A stretch of 64,000 nt of DNA from Leucaena leucocephala (Eukaryota; Streptophyta; Magnoliopsida; Fabales; Fabaceae). Where the stretch lies: assembly GCA_037074615.1 (NCBI GenBank), contig CM073542.1:23959068-24023067 (forward strand), written 5' to 3'. Positions 1-11,653 of this stretch are shown here, in pieces. Position 1 is the stretch's first letter; each line of letters starts with the position of its first letter. The notes under the pieces are model-generated. The model ran no database searches, was not told where the DNA came from, and saw nothing but the letters and a program-made list of their open reading frames with translations. A program made the position numbers and the translations under genes.

Positions 1-83
1 CATGGACGAAGGCATGCTAGAGCCAAGCACAACCCAAACAATTATGCTCAAGACGAGTCATAAACAAATTTAGGTAGACTTAC

Positions 84-1581
84 AAAAAGACGAGACTCTT
101 CAACTTCACCAATGAAGGAGGAATCGTCCCTGATATGTTGTTGTTATACAAGTCCAAGCTAATGAGACTCTTGAGGCTTTCAAGCTCTGGAGGAATAGTT
201 CCTTGAATGTTGTTTTTGTACAGCTCACTGCAGCAACAATAAGCGTATAGCTTTGAGTCAATAATCCACGATAATTATAAAACACAAGAGTAACAAAAAT
301 TTTGGCATTTCAAATATTTGGAGTCTATTAATACACAACGATCCACCATGGATCAGAATCATCAGAGAACATACAGATACTGCAGATGCTCTAATTTCCC
401 AAGTTCAGGTACCAAATGTCCAGATAGGTTCGAGTTACCAAGATCCCTGCAGAAAGCATCATAAATATGTTAGCATAAACTCAAAGAGAGAGAAGATCCA
501 GACTGCTTTCAATCAATTCCGTAATGTGGGTTACTCTTTCAACATCAAGTGTGAGCTGATCGCGAAATTAATCATTCTCAGGGACACTTTAGCTTAAGCC
601 ATAAACACATATAGATATGGATTAAATCCATGACTTATGAGATATGGTTGGAAAGTGTCTATAATATGCAGAACCTGAACAGGGGTATCACAGAGAACTA
701 CCAACAGCAAGTCAATAAACATGACAAACTAGAACCTCTTCAGAATTTAATCACAAACGGTCAGACAAACCCTCAGTTACAAGAAGTAATAATCCAAATT
801 AATGATATTCGCAAATTGAACACAAACATCTATTTGTAGAAGCGGTTAATGAAATCCAGCCCCACCATACCATCTCATTCAACCCCAATAAAATCGAAAG
901 ATAAAGAAAATGGAACGTATACAGAACATAAGTAATTAAGCATAGTAGTAGTACATATGATGTACTTTCTCCCTCTCCATGGAGCCTCCTCCTTGAGCCG
1001 ATTCATGATAACAACGTGGTTTTGAAGTCAAATAACATTGACAAGGCTCAACAAGAATAGAACAACGCCAAGAAGCTCGAGCTTACATATCTTAGAGACG
1101 GAAAAGGAGGCAGTAAAATCACAAAAAGCAAGTAAACAATAAGCATATTGCAAAAGGAACATCCTTTAATCCAAAGAAGGTAGCCTGTAGATTGACCCCA
1201 TCAAACATAATAAACAAATTTACAATCCTTTCCCTCGGAAAACAAGAAGAAAAATGAAAAGGGTGAAGTTATCAACCACACAACAACATTAACAACCAAT
1301 AGACGCAAGAAAACACAGCCAAAAAGGAGGAAGAGAAGGATGAGGGAATACAGTCGGGTGACCCGGTTGTCCTGGTTGCAGGTGACATGGAACCAAGTGC
1401 AAGGGTTGACAAGGGTGGGATCCCAGCTCTGGAGCACGTTATCGGGATCCGATAAGCTCCGCCTGAGGGTGTAAAGTGCGTCTCCTTCGGAATTGGCAGA
1501 AACGAGCTGAGCCACGGTTAGGGTTAGAGAAAGACAGAAAAAGCCCCAAAAGGAAGTCAATCTCGGAGCTTCCATGGCCAA
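84..1581 (-). CDS. Short secreted leucine-rich-repeat protein (LRR1/SERK-ectodomain-like), 5' part
   Basis: Partial gene; the 3' exons lie beyond the left edge. Exon 1 is 1352-1581 (start ATG 1581; a second in-frame ATG at 1575 would also serve), exon 2 is 375-446 and exon 3 is 84-227. Lengths are 230, 72 and 144 bp, all joined in phase 2 with GT..AG borders, so each later exon carries whole 24-residue LRR units, as in SERK genes. Exon 1 encodes a hydrophobic signal peptide ending near VSANSEG, then the LRRNT cap with the paired-Cys motif [10 protein letters not shown]. Exons 2 and 3 give LRRs with the LxxLxLxxNxxxGxIP pattern. The best remembered match is the approximately 218-residue plant LRR protein family without a kinase domain (Arabidopsis At5g21090 type; pepper and rice LRR1 bind HIR proteins in the hypersensitive response). 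A full SERK kinase cannot be excluded because the 3' end is missing. Confidence 0.85.
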
Positions 1582-3949
1582 AGCTTCTCTGATCTGCGAT
1601 TACTCCGAGCTGAAGCAGGGGAAGGACACCACCAGCTTCTAGGGTTCGCTTTGCCCCTTCTTATTTGCGAACGAGTGCTGCAAGAGCTGTCTGGGTGGCC
1701 TTTGGAGGGAAATGGAGGGTCGAAAAGGATCTAATCTAATAACACAGTAGTAAAACAAGGAGGCTTCTTAGATGCTCATAATTCGAGTATTCATCTTAAC
1801 CGTGCAGTCATATAATTTTGTGAAATATGTACGATTGGATATCGATGACTAATTAATAATTGATTGGTTGTTCGAGAATTTTCTCTCTCTGTTTAGATTT
1901 ATTTTTCCTTTCTTGGCAAAGGGTGGTGGATTCATTGAATTGGGGTGGTTTTTACTCGTTCCCGCTAACAAGTGCTGCCGATTAAATATCCCGGGGATAT
2001 GGTAACATTTTGGGTTGACAACTGATCTGCATCTGCCCATTAACCTGAGATTCTCCTTTTTTGCAGTCACATAATAGTAAAGGATAATGTCAATTAGAAG
2101 ACTAATTAACAATTTATGATGGATTGGAAGACGGAGTCAAAAAGGTGGGGAGAATAAAACAGCTCATTAATCCAGCGGCTCACATGCTTTAAATTAGAAT
2201 GAACAAAGACGCGTGGATATAATAATATTAAATGGAACAACGATAAGGTGTTTGGTATGGGGCGGGTAAACAAGAAAGGAGACGCAGCCATCCGTCCTCT
2301 TTGTAAATCAGAATTAACGTATTTTTAATTTTATAAGTTAAAATATTATATGAAAATTTGAGTAGTATCTTTTGATATATCTTAAACACCATCGTTCAAG
2401 ATCCGGTTTGGTCGTGCAGTCCAAAGAGGAGGAGGACCAAGCTGTTGCAGCATTAAAGGCTTTGTTGCAAGGACCTTCTTTATTCTAGCCAACCTATGCT
2501 TATTCTTCTTCTTCTTCTTCTTATTTTATACTAAATAATTAAATTTACATTAAAATCAAGACATACTCTCATAATTCATAAAGCGCTGAAACAAACAAAT
2601 TCTATACAAAACAAAAAAGGCTTGCATCTAACAGTAGGTCCAAATTCTAGCCAGTAAATATGAGACAGCCGAAGCACAAGTCTCCCAGCCTGCACCAACC
2701 ATGGCACACAATGTTCATGAATAACAATAGGTCCATGGCAACGTAACAATACTCCTGCATTCCACCAATGTTATTATTTAGGGGTCATAATTTAGTAGAC
2801 CAAGTTAATAATTAACAACATGGTATTCTTCTTAAAATTCAAACTTCTACTAAAAAAATTCATATTTAGTGTATGTTAATACATTAAATAAAATTATTTT
2901 CAATAAAATATATAAATATTAAAAAAAAACGATTTGGAGGCGGGCTGTTACTATATTTCCAGCTCTATTTTATGCACTTAACATATAGATATATAAGGTA
3001 TGTCATGTAATATCTCCTTTTCCTTTTTTTTTGTCTGTTTTTTTCTCTTTTAAAGTAATAGAAAGTTCAGTTTATTTGCATCTCAAAGATTACTTGTGTT
3101 AAAGCACATTTAATTCGACGAAATATTTATAAAATTATCTATAAATCATTTCCCAATAATGTTCACATCTCATAAATTACAGAATATAAATATTAAATAT
3201 CTGCAGCTATACGTATAAGTTAAACATTCTATAAAATTTTTCATATTAAAATAAAAGTTGAAACAGTAATTATAACTTTTGTAAAGATTAGTCTCAAAAT
3301 CTAAATTTCAGTGTAAAATTTCTGCATTTAATTATGATAGTCATCGAAGATATTTTCAAATTTTCATGTTTATAATTATAATATTAGTTACAAATTATAT
3401 ATATTAGTAAAATAGAGAGTGTTTAATAAATTTCACTTTCTTAGCCGTGAGAGAGTGACACAATAGAGACTCGAGAGAGTGCCAGAGGGACGAGTAAGGA
3501 ACCGAACTTTGTGCTTTGGTGGCGTAAGGGAATGTGTGCCGCTCCATAACCGAATCAGCTCCATCTTTCTCTGTTTTCCAATTTTACCATTATCCAAAGC
3601 ATAATGAAAAGTTTCATTCCGCGTTAATTCACAGCGTGCGTGCGTGCGTCCTTCCGTCATTTTGGGATTGTCTCTATCCAAAATCGTCAAAATAAAAATG
3701 AGGCGTCGAGACACGCCCTCACCCAGCCTGCATCACACATACGTAACCCACTTTCGTCCGCTGCACTGCCACTGTTGTATTGGCCAGCCCACACTACACG
3801 AGTAATCTCATCCGTCGATTTCATGAATCATAAATCAACGGACAAATCCATTACACACTGTAGCTGCTCCTACCCCGCGCAAAGAGTACGTCTGAGAGTG
3901 TGGCGCAATCTCCAGCTGATATCACTCCCATTCTCTACTTAAAGGGGAA
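1582..3949. other. Intergenic region between the LRR gene and the AGO gene
   Basis: Divergent promoter region. The first part (to about 1730) is the probable 5' UTR of the LRR gene and carries a telo-box-like TAGGGTT at 1640-1646. The middle (2320-3420) is AT-rich, with a CTT microsatellite near 2504-2522 and no coding signal. From about 3430 base composition rises and includes a GCGT/GTGC simple repeat near 3634-3650. This part probably holds the AGO promoter. The ORFs at 3433-3714 and 3640-3942 overlap on opposite strands and resemble no family I know. Confidence 0.5.
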
Positions 3950-4911
3950 GAGAGTGTTCGCACAAATCATCCTCTTAACAATTTTCTCTTATTCTGCCTC
4001 TCTGGTTCTAGGGTTTTCCCTTCTATCATAGCATTGTGAGAACTTTTTCCTTTTGCTCGTTGTAGCACTTCGTGATCACTCTGTCTGTATGTGTACATAT
4101 TCTCTCGTATGAGAAAATGCCGTTGTTATATTTGGATTTTTGGGGGTTGTCTTGCGTTTTGCATGCGTTTATTCGGTTTGATCTTCTTTGTTTTACTGCT
4201 TGCTTGAAGAAATGTTTCTAGTTTTTTCTGAAGCTACATTTCGCTCTAGCAAGGAAAGCCCCTTTGCATGAAGCTTCGCCGTTGTTTCGAGCTACTGTTT
4301 GCTTTGATACGGTGCTTTTATGTTCTCGTTTGGGTCTTCTCGTTCCCTTTTTATTTTCCGTCTCCTGAATGTGCGAGGCTCTGTTTTTTGCAATGTGTAA
4401 TAATGCTGTTCTGTTTCTGCTTTACTCTTGTACTACTTCTGGGTATATCTATTATCCGGTTATGTTTTTCCGGCAGAAACGCCTGAAATTTATTATACAC
4501 CTGCTTTACTGGTTAGCCTACCTATTTCCATTGCATGTTTATTTAACAGTTGTGGTTCATTGTCACCAAAATAGAAAAAAAGTTGTGGTTCGTTTCTATA
4601 AGATAAGCTAACCTTTGAAGAGTGATTTGCTTTATTTCTCTAGTTACGTATTGGATTTGGCTCCGACTGGTTTTTCCATAGTCTTCCTCTCTTCCTTAGA
4701 GCATTGCTTAAACTTTTCCCATTATTTATGGATATCTAAGTGTTTAATCATGAAAACTTGCTGGTCGTCTTTTGGTCACTCTGAATGTTTCTCTTCATTT
4801 CCTCTCGTCTTTCTCCTACAGTTGAATTGCTTCCGTAGTACTTTTACCTTCCTCTGCCTTTTTCTGGAATGTGTTGATAGAGTTATATGATATTTCGTTC
4901 ATACGCAGGTT
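3950..4911 (+). promoter_or_regulatory. Probable 5' UTR of the AGO gene with a leader intron and telo-box
   Basis: The stretch before the AGO start is pyrimidine-rich and carries TAGGGTTT (reverse complement AAACCCTA, the plant telo-box) at 4009-4016. A GTGAGA donor at 4036 and a CAG acceptor ending at 4908, three bases before the ATG, suggest one leader intron of about 870 bp. T-rich sequence across the interval fits an intron. The exact transcription start and donor are inferred. The open frames inside it (4268-4890) resemble no protein family. Confidence 0.5.
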
Positions 4912-7900
4912 ATGGATTCATCTGAGCCAAAAGGAAATGAGTCGGAGGGCTCTTTGCCGCGGCCGCCTCCTGTCCGACCAAATGCTGTGCCAGTGATAGC
5001 AGATCAAGGACTTCCGCTTGAACCTGTCAACAAGGTTTCCCGGGTTCCAATTACCAGACGAGGATTAGGATCCAGAGGAAGTAAATTGTCTCTTTTAACT
5101 AACCACTTCAAAGTCAATGTTAAGAACACCGATGGCTATTTCTTCCACTACAGTGTATGTTCCTCATCTCTTTTTAGGTTTAATCAGGCACCTATACTGA
5201 CCATTTTACTCTCGTTTCTTTTTCCTGAGCAGGTATCATTGTCTTATGAAGATGGTCGCCCTGTAGAAGGTAAGGGTGTTGCAAGAAAAATCATTGGCAG
5301 GGTGCAGGAGACTTATAACTCTGAGTTAGCAGGGAAGGACTTCGCCTATGACGGGGAGAAGAGTTTGTTTACGGTTGGTCCTCTTCCTCGAAACAAGCTT
5401 GAATTCACTGTTGTTTTGGAGGATCTCACATCAAACAGGTTTAAATACTTTGATCTTTGTTGACTCCGTGGGTTGATTACCTGATCTTATGCCTTCATTT
5501 TAGCCAAACGAATTGTTGCTTTTCCTCTGTAGAAATCATGGCAATTGCAGCCCTGATGCTCATAGGAGTCCGAATGAGAGTGACAAGAAGAGGATGCGAC
5601 GCCCAAATCGTTCCAAAACATTTAAAGTGGAAATCAGTTATGCTGCTAAAATCCCTATGCAGGCTATCACTAATGCACTGCGTGGTCAAGATTCTGAAAA
5701 TTTTCAAGAAGCGATCAGGGTGTTTGATATCATATTAAGGCAACATGCTGCCAAGCAGTAAGTAAACCATGCTCTTTCTGTTGGTGTATTTTTGCATTAA
5801 AATGTCGCTAAATAATTGTGAGCTGCCTGTTGCAGAGGGTGTTTGCTTGTTCGTCAATCTTATTTCCACAATGATCCAAGGAGTTTTGCTGACGTTGAAG
5901 GTGGGGTTTTAGGCTGCAGAGGATTCCATTCAAGTTTCAGAACTACACAAAGTGGTTTATCACTTAACATAGGTTAGCTATGTTCTAAGTAATGCATCTT
6001 CTCTTTGCTTTTGTTATGTTTTGCTGATACGCCTTCCTTTTATTTTTGTTAAGACGTATCTACTACCATGATCGTACAGCCTGGGCCCGTGTTGGACTTT
6101 TTAATTGCCAACCAGAATGTGCGAGATCCTTATTCAATTGACTGGGCAAAGGTATCCAAAATTTCTGAATGTTTCCCATTTGTGCTTCTTTGGTCGTTTA
6201 ATAGAGGCACAGCTTGTTTAATAAATTCTGTACAGGCCAAAAGGACGCTTAAAAATCTGAGGATTACGACTAGCCCAGCCAATCAAGAGTACAAGATAAC
6301 TGGGCTTAGTGATCTCCCATGCAAAGAGCAGACGTATATTTTTTCTTTTCTACTTTATTTTTCTCCATTGTTGTTTTAGAGTGGTATCTTGCATGAGTTG
6401 CGTGATTTCTGAGTTTGTATTATGCAGGTTTTCTCTGAAAAACAAAAGTGGAAAGGATGGCAATGATGATTCCGAGGAAGTGACTGTTTACGATTATTTT
6501 GTTAATCATCGTAAGATAGATCCCCGTTATTCTGGTGATCTTCCGTGTATCAATGTTGGAAAACCAAAACGTCCTACTTTCTTCCCTCTTGAGGTGCATT
6601 GAGGGTTTATTGGTCTTGTTAAAAAATTCAGTGAAAAGTAACAATTGATCTTTAGTACTTATTGTGCTTTTCTGGTTTGTTTTCTAAGCTTTGCTCTTTG
6701 GTATCCCTACAACGATATACAAAATCACTGTCTACCCTTCAAAGGGCTTCACTGGTGAAGAAATCTAGGCAGAAGCCCCAAGAGCGGATGAGAGTTTTGT
6801 CCGATGTAAGTATAATTGTTAAATTGGGTGATATAATTTTAGTTAATGGTTGGGGTGAAGAATCGTTCTCTCGTTGATGTAGGCTTTAAAAAGCAACAAG
6901 TATGACTCTGAACCCATGCTTCATAATTGCGGGGTTTCAATAAGCAATGGCTTTACCGAAGTGGAGGGTCGCGTTTTGCAGGCTCCAAGGGTATTTGACT
7001 ATTTCTTAGCTTGGTACTGTGAAGTTGTTTATTTTCTTTATTCTCGTTTGAAAGCAATTTTCCACAAACTGTGCTCCAGGTTTAAAAATATCACATCAAC
7101 GTGCGAAGTTTTGTTGTTCATATTGGCTGCAATTTATTATGTGATTACCTGGTTGAAAGCATTTTAAGAACAAGACTTCATTATGTGATTACTTCATATG
7201 TGATTGTATGAATCATTATGCTACGCTGCCTGGCAGAACTCAAGTTGTTTGCTGTTGTGTTATGAAGGCATGCATGACTGACGTCTCCAATTTCCTTAAT
7301 CAAGCTCGTTTCTTTGATTTATATATATATATATTGAATTTGTCACTACTCACAACAGAGTAGTGCCTTCGATTTTCCCTCATGGTTAAAGAGTAGCTAT
7401 TGAGATGATAGTTGGGGGATTCAATTTTGGGGTGAAATGCTGGTTATTGCATTCTGGGTATGAAATTGGTCACATGGTATTTGGCTTGTGGGAATTGGCT
7501 CATGAATTCAATTTTAAGCTCACGAAAGGGACCCGAATGTTATAGAAGAATGGTAATCATACATGTGGTCGAGTTTGCTTATAGATGATCGAGGGATGCT
7601 ATTATAGTCTTATCTTGTCCAACCATTCGATTTTAGATAATTTACACATTTGAGTGGAAATATATCCTTTACCCTTCTTGGTTGTGGTTCCTAAGTGATT
7701 GGGATTTTATCTCATATAGTTGATGTTTGGTGACCGAGAGGATAACCCAAGAAATGGGAGATGGAACTTGAATAATAAGGTAATTAATCCTTTTTCTTTC
7801 TGAACAAAATTTTGATAATCTATCACTCTATCTGATATGGAAAAAAGGAAAAGAAAAGTATATTGATGCCAAAGTTATAACGATGTGAGCTATTCTGCAG

Positions 7901-10900
7901 AAAATAGTGCAGCCATCAAGGATAGAAAATTGGGCTGTGGTGAACTTTTCTGCTCGTTGTGATACGCCTGGGCTTGTGCGAGATCTGATTAAATGTGGAG
8001 GAATGAAAGGAGTTGTGAGTTCCATGGCTGCTTGGTGAATATTAACTGAAAAGCATAAATGTATTACTAACGTGGAATTCTGATTTTGTATATTCTGGCA
8101 GCTCATAGAAAAACCATTTTGTGTCTATGAAGAAAAACCACAGTTTAGACGTGACCCACCTGTGATGAGAGTGGAGAAAATGTTTGAAGAGATCCAGTCG
8201 AAACTTCATAATCATCCCAAGTTCCTTCTTTGTCTTCTTCCTGAACGGAAAAACTCTGATCTTTATGGTTGGTGATGTTATATGATTGGATATTGTGTTA
8301 ATGATATCTGTATTAATCTGTTCAGTGCCTAATTGATGTAAATAAAATGGATATTCAAGGTCCATGGAAACGGAAGAATCTTTCTGAGTTTGGAGTGGTC
8401 ACTCAGTGCATAGCTCCTACAAGGGTCAACGACCAATATCTCACTAATGTTCTGATGAAGATCAATGCTAAGGTATATTTATTGTCCAGTAGATTTATTG
8501 TTATGTTTCTTATTAACCAATTGCCGATTTAATTTGAAAACTTGCATTTACTTCCCTTGGAATTATCTTATCCCCTTGTAGCTTGGTGGTCTGAATTCAA
8601 TGCTATCAATTGAACATGCACCGTCAATTCCTGTTGTTTCCAAAGATCCCACCATCATTCTTGGCATGGATGTATCACATGGTTCACCGGGACAGTCTGA
8701 TATCCCTTCAATTGCAGCGGTAAATAATAGTAGTTCCTAGGCCAAGTTATGACTATATTATTTCATAATTGAATATATATTAGTTGGGATATAATTATTT
8801 AAGATTTTCTGTGTTCTGTTCCCCCATGATCATGCTAAATTGCAGGTAGTCAGCTCTAGACACTGGCCTCTGATATCAAAGTATAGGGCATGTGTCCGTA
8901 CCCAGTCTCCAAAGGTTGAAATGATTGATAATTTGTTCAAGCCAGGGTCTGAGAAGGAGGACGAGGGCATCATCAGGTCTATATTACATTTTATTGGGAC
9001 CCTCCCTCTCTATTTTTAGTGGTCTAAGATGATTGATCTGTACTTTTTTATTTTTAATTTCTTTTGGGCGATTCTTGTTGTCCTATAGTAATAAGTGTTT
9101 GGTGCAGTCTTATGGTAACTAATTTTTGAAGACATTTTGTTTTTGCTGGCCAGTCCGTCTGTTAAAATAAACTTCCTTGCTGATAGGTTTCCTTAATTGC
9201 AGGGAACTTCTGATTGACTTCTATGCAACTTCTAACAGAAAACCACAAAATATAATAATATTCAGGTACATTTTTCTTTCAAAGCATATCTTCTACAAGA
9301 ATATTCTGTTTGCATTTCTTATTTAATATATATTTGCTTGTGATTTTGAAAATACTGGTAGCATGGTGCATCTCCCTGTAAAGAACTTGGTTCAGGAAGC
9401 AGTTTCTTGGAAAGGGGGGGGGGTCTTTTCCTGGAACAACATATACATCCCAAAATAACTGGCACCATTGTCCTCTTTTGTCTACTATTTATGTTGGAAA
9501 TCATGTGTATTTGTTCTCTAGCTGCCATGTAACATGTTAAAAAGTGGAGCTTCGTACAGAAAATATGTAGTGTACTGAAAATCTGGCATGTTTAGCTTCG
9601 CCCTTTACTTATTTTCAAGTTTTTTATTAAAATAAAATTAACGTTTCTTCAGTGGTCATCTAAATGTCTGCATTAATTGTCCCTTGCAGTTGCAATACTC
9701 TAGTTAAAACAAGCATGACATCAGCTATCTGGAGGTTCATGATTTGGGCATTTTACCAAATCTTATAGAGGAACTTATCAGCGAAATTCATCTATAATAT
9801 GTAAATAAAATGCTACATCTGAAATAAATCTATAATGTCTGTAAAATATGATTAGCCGGGAGCACGGGAAGAAAATAAAAGTTCTCTTGCTATTAATCCT
9901 ACATACTTTACTAACCTTTTTATTCCATATGCCAAGTATTCATTTTAAATTAACCTTTAATTAATGTTATATCTTACTATACAGTTTAATGAATCAATGA
10001 ATGGCTGATGTTGGCATTTCATTGGCTTGCATGCTATGATCAGTCTTCTTAGTTAACATATTTAGAAAACTTGCACTATCTGGTGGTTGAGGCATGTTAG
10101 TCTTCTGTTAAAGTTTGTGCGTGATTTCTTCTATATTGTTTCTTACGTGATTTATTTTTCCTTCTGACAAACATAGGGATGGGGTGAGTGAATCACAGTT
10201 CAATCAAGTATTGAACATTGAGCTCAATCAAATCATTGAGGTTCTTGAGCTGAACTATGGTTTTTCAATCTAAAATATTTTGATCTCAGTTGGGCTAATC
10301 TTTTTAATTTTGTGCGTTTTAGGCCTGTAAATTTCTTGATGATCGGTGGGGTCCCAAATTTGTAGTAATTGTTGCCCAGAAAAACCACCACACAAAATTT
10401 TTCCAGCCTTCATCTCCTGACAACGTTCCCCCAGGTAAAATATTTCGTTATGATCCAGGTAAAATATTTCGTTATGATATCTTTAAATGATGTATAATTT
10501 TACTTTTCATGTTCATTTTACTCTTTATTGGTTTGTGTGGTTTTGTAGGAACCGTTATTGATAATAAAATATGCCATCCACGGAACTATGACTTCTATTT
10601 ATGTGCACATGCTGGAATGATAGTAAGTATTCTTCATTTCCCCCCTCATTTGTTTTTATATTTGGATAATCGACGATTGGAGCTACTGTTACTGATTATG
10701 TAGGTTCTTAGCACTTATAAATTTTGTTTCAAGAATGTTGCTTATAAATATAGGGTTAGTTTATGACACAAGTATTTCCCAACTTTTGGGCCTGATTTAT
10801 TACGTTGAATGTTTGTGCATGTTGTAAAGGTATACATACCTGCAATGCTTTATAATTTATGCTATTTTATAGAATGTTACCATTTGGCATACCAAGAATA

Positions 10901-11653
10901 TGCCTTCTGATTCATGAACGCGGTAGAATTAAATAATGTTGGACAGTTTCGGACATTAAGAAACTGGTGGCGAGTGAAGTCTGTTGTAAGTCATTTCTTA
11001 CGTTGGTTTTGGAGTCTGTTATACGCCGCTATTGTATCTTATGTTATCCCCTTTGTCCTCCTCAAGTGTGTTTTTTTTAATCTCTCCCCTCCACAAACAC
11101 CCTCTCTCTAGGAAAAAAGTTGGTTTTCTGTTTAGGTATGGGGACACGCTTTTGAAAACTTGATCCACAGGGAACTACCAGGCCTACGCATTACCATGTT
11201 TTGTTGGATGAGGTTGGTTTCTCGCCTGATGATCTGGAGGGACTTGTGCATTCGTTATCATATGTGTAAGTATATGTAAGCTTGACCTCGTGATTGCCTT
11301 CTCATGTGATGTGATGATTTATGTATGCTAATAGATCATGTGTGTTAAATAACAGGTATCAGCGGAGCACCACTGCCATATCTGTAGGTAAATTCTTGCA
11401 ACACATGTTATTAGATGTTTGGTTACTATTTCCTTGGTTGGTTGATTTAATTAATTCATATGGGTGATGGATGGCAGTTGCTCCAATATGCTATGCACAC
11501 TTGGCTGCAGCTCAGATGGGACAGATGATCAAATTTGAAGACAAGTCTGAGACTTGTTCGAGCCAGGGTGGGCAGTCATCTGCTGGAGCGGTTCCTGTGC
11601 CCCAGTGCCCCATGTTGCAGGCCAAAGTCCGCAACTCCATGTTCTTTTGTTGA
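4912..11653 (+). CDS. AGO16: Argonaute protein of the AGO4/AGO6/AGO16 clade
   Basis: Binds small RNAs; this clade typically loads 24-nt siRNAs and acts in RNA-directed DNA methylation. The 22 coding exons are 4912-5154, 5233-5438, 5533-5757, 5836-5972, 6054-6151, 6236-6333, 6428-6593, 6689-6805, 6883-6990, 7720-7779, 7901-8014, 8102-8267, 8360-8472, 8582-8719, 8846-8976, 9203-9265, 10177-10240, 10323-10434, 10549-10622, 11171-11265, 11356-11387 and 11478-11653. All have GT..AG borders and close in frame at 2736 bp (911 aa). The order is N domain, linker, PAZ, MID, PIWI. The slicer tetrad is complete by my count: D647 (GMDVSHG), E688 (KVEMI), D729 (FRDGVSES) and H818 (GTTRPTHYHV). The C-terminus is the clade's SMFFC. 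Similarity to rice AGO16 seems slightly closer than to Arabidopsis AGO4, so the symbol is a best guess within the clade. Intron 18 starts with a duplicated donor. Confidence 0.95.
9390..9425 (+). repeat. Poly-G tract in AGO intron 16
   Basis: A run of about ten G residues near 9414-9423 lies in the 911-bp intron 16 (9266-10176), within otherwise AT-rich sequence. No gene or recognised element surrounds it. The minus-strand open frame here (9319-9528) is probably chance. Confidence 0.6.
10431..10478 (+). repeat. 24-bp tandem duplication spanning the donor of AGO intron 18
   Basis: Two identical 24-bp copies, 10431-10454 and 10455-10478, each contain CCAG|GTAAAA, the exon 18 end plus donor. 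Using the second donor (GT at 10459) instead of the first (10435) would add 24 nt, eight codons without a stop, and leave the downstream phase unchanged. Confidence 0.9.

Noticed and set aside
4268..4890. Several open frames rich in Phe, Leu and Cys before the AGO start
   Set aside because: They lie in T-rich leader-intron sequence, overlap one another and resemble no protein family.
9319..9528. Minus-strand open frame with a Pro/Arg/Lys cluster in AGO intron 16
   Set aside because: It is intronic and the cluster comes from the poly-G tract; no homologue is recognised.
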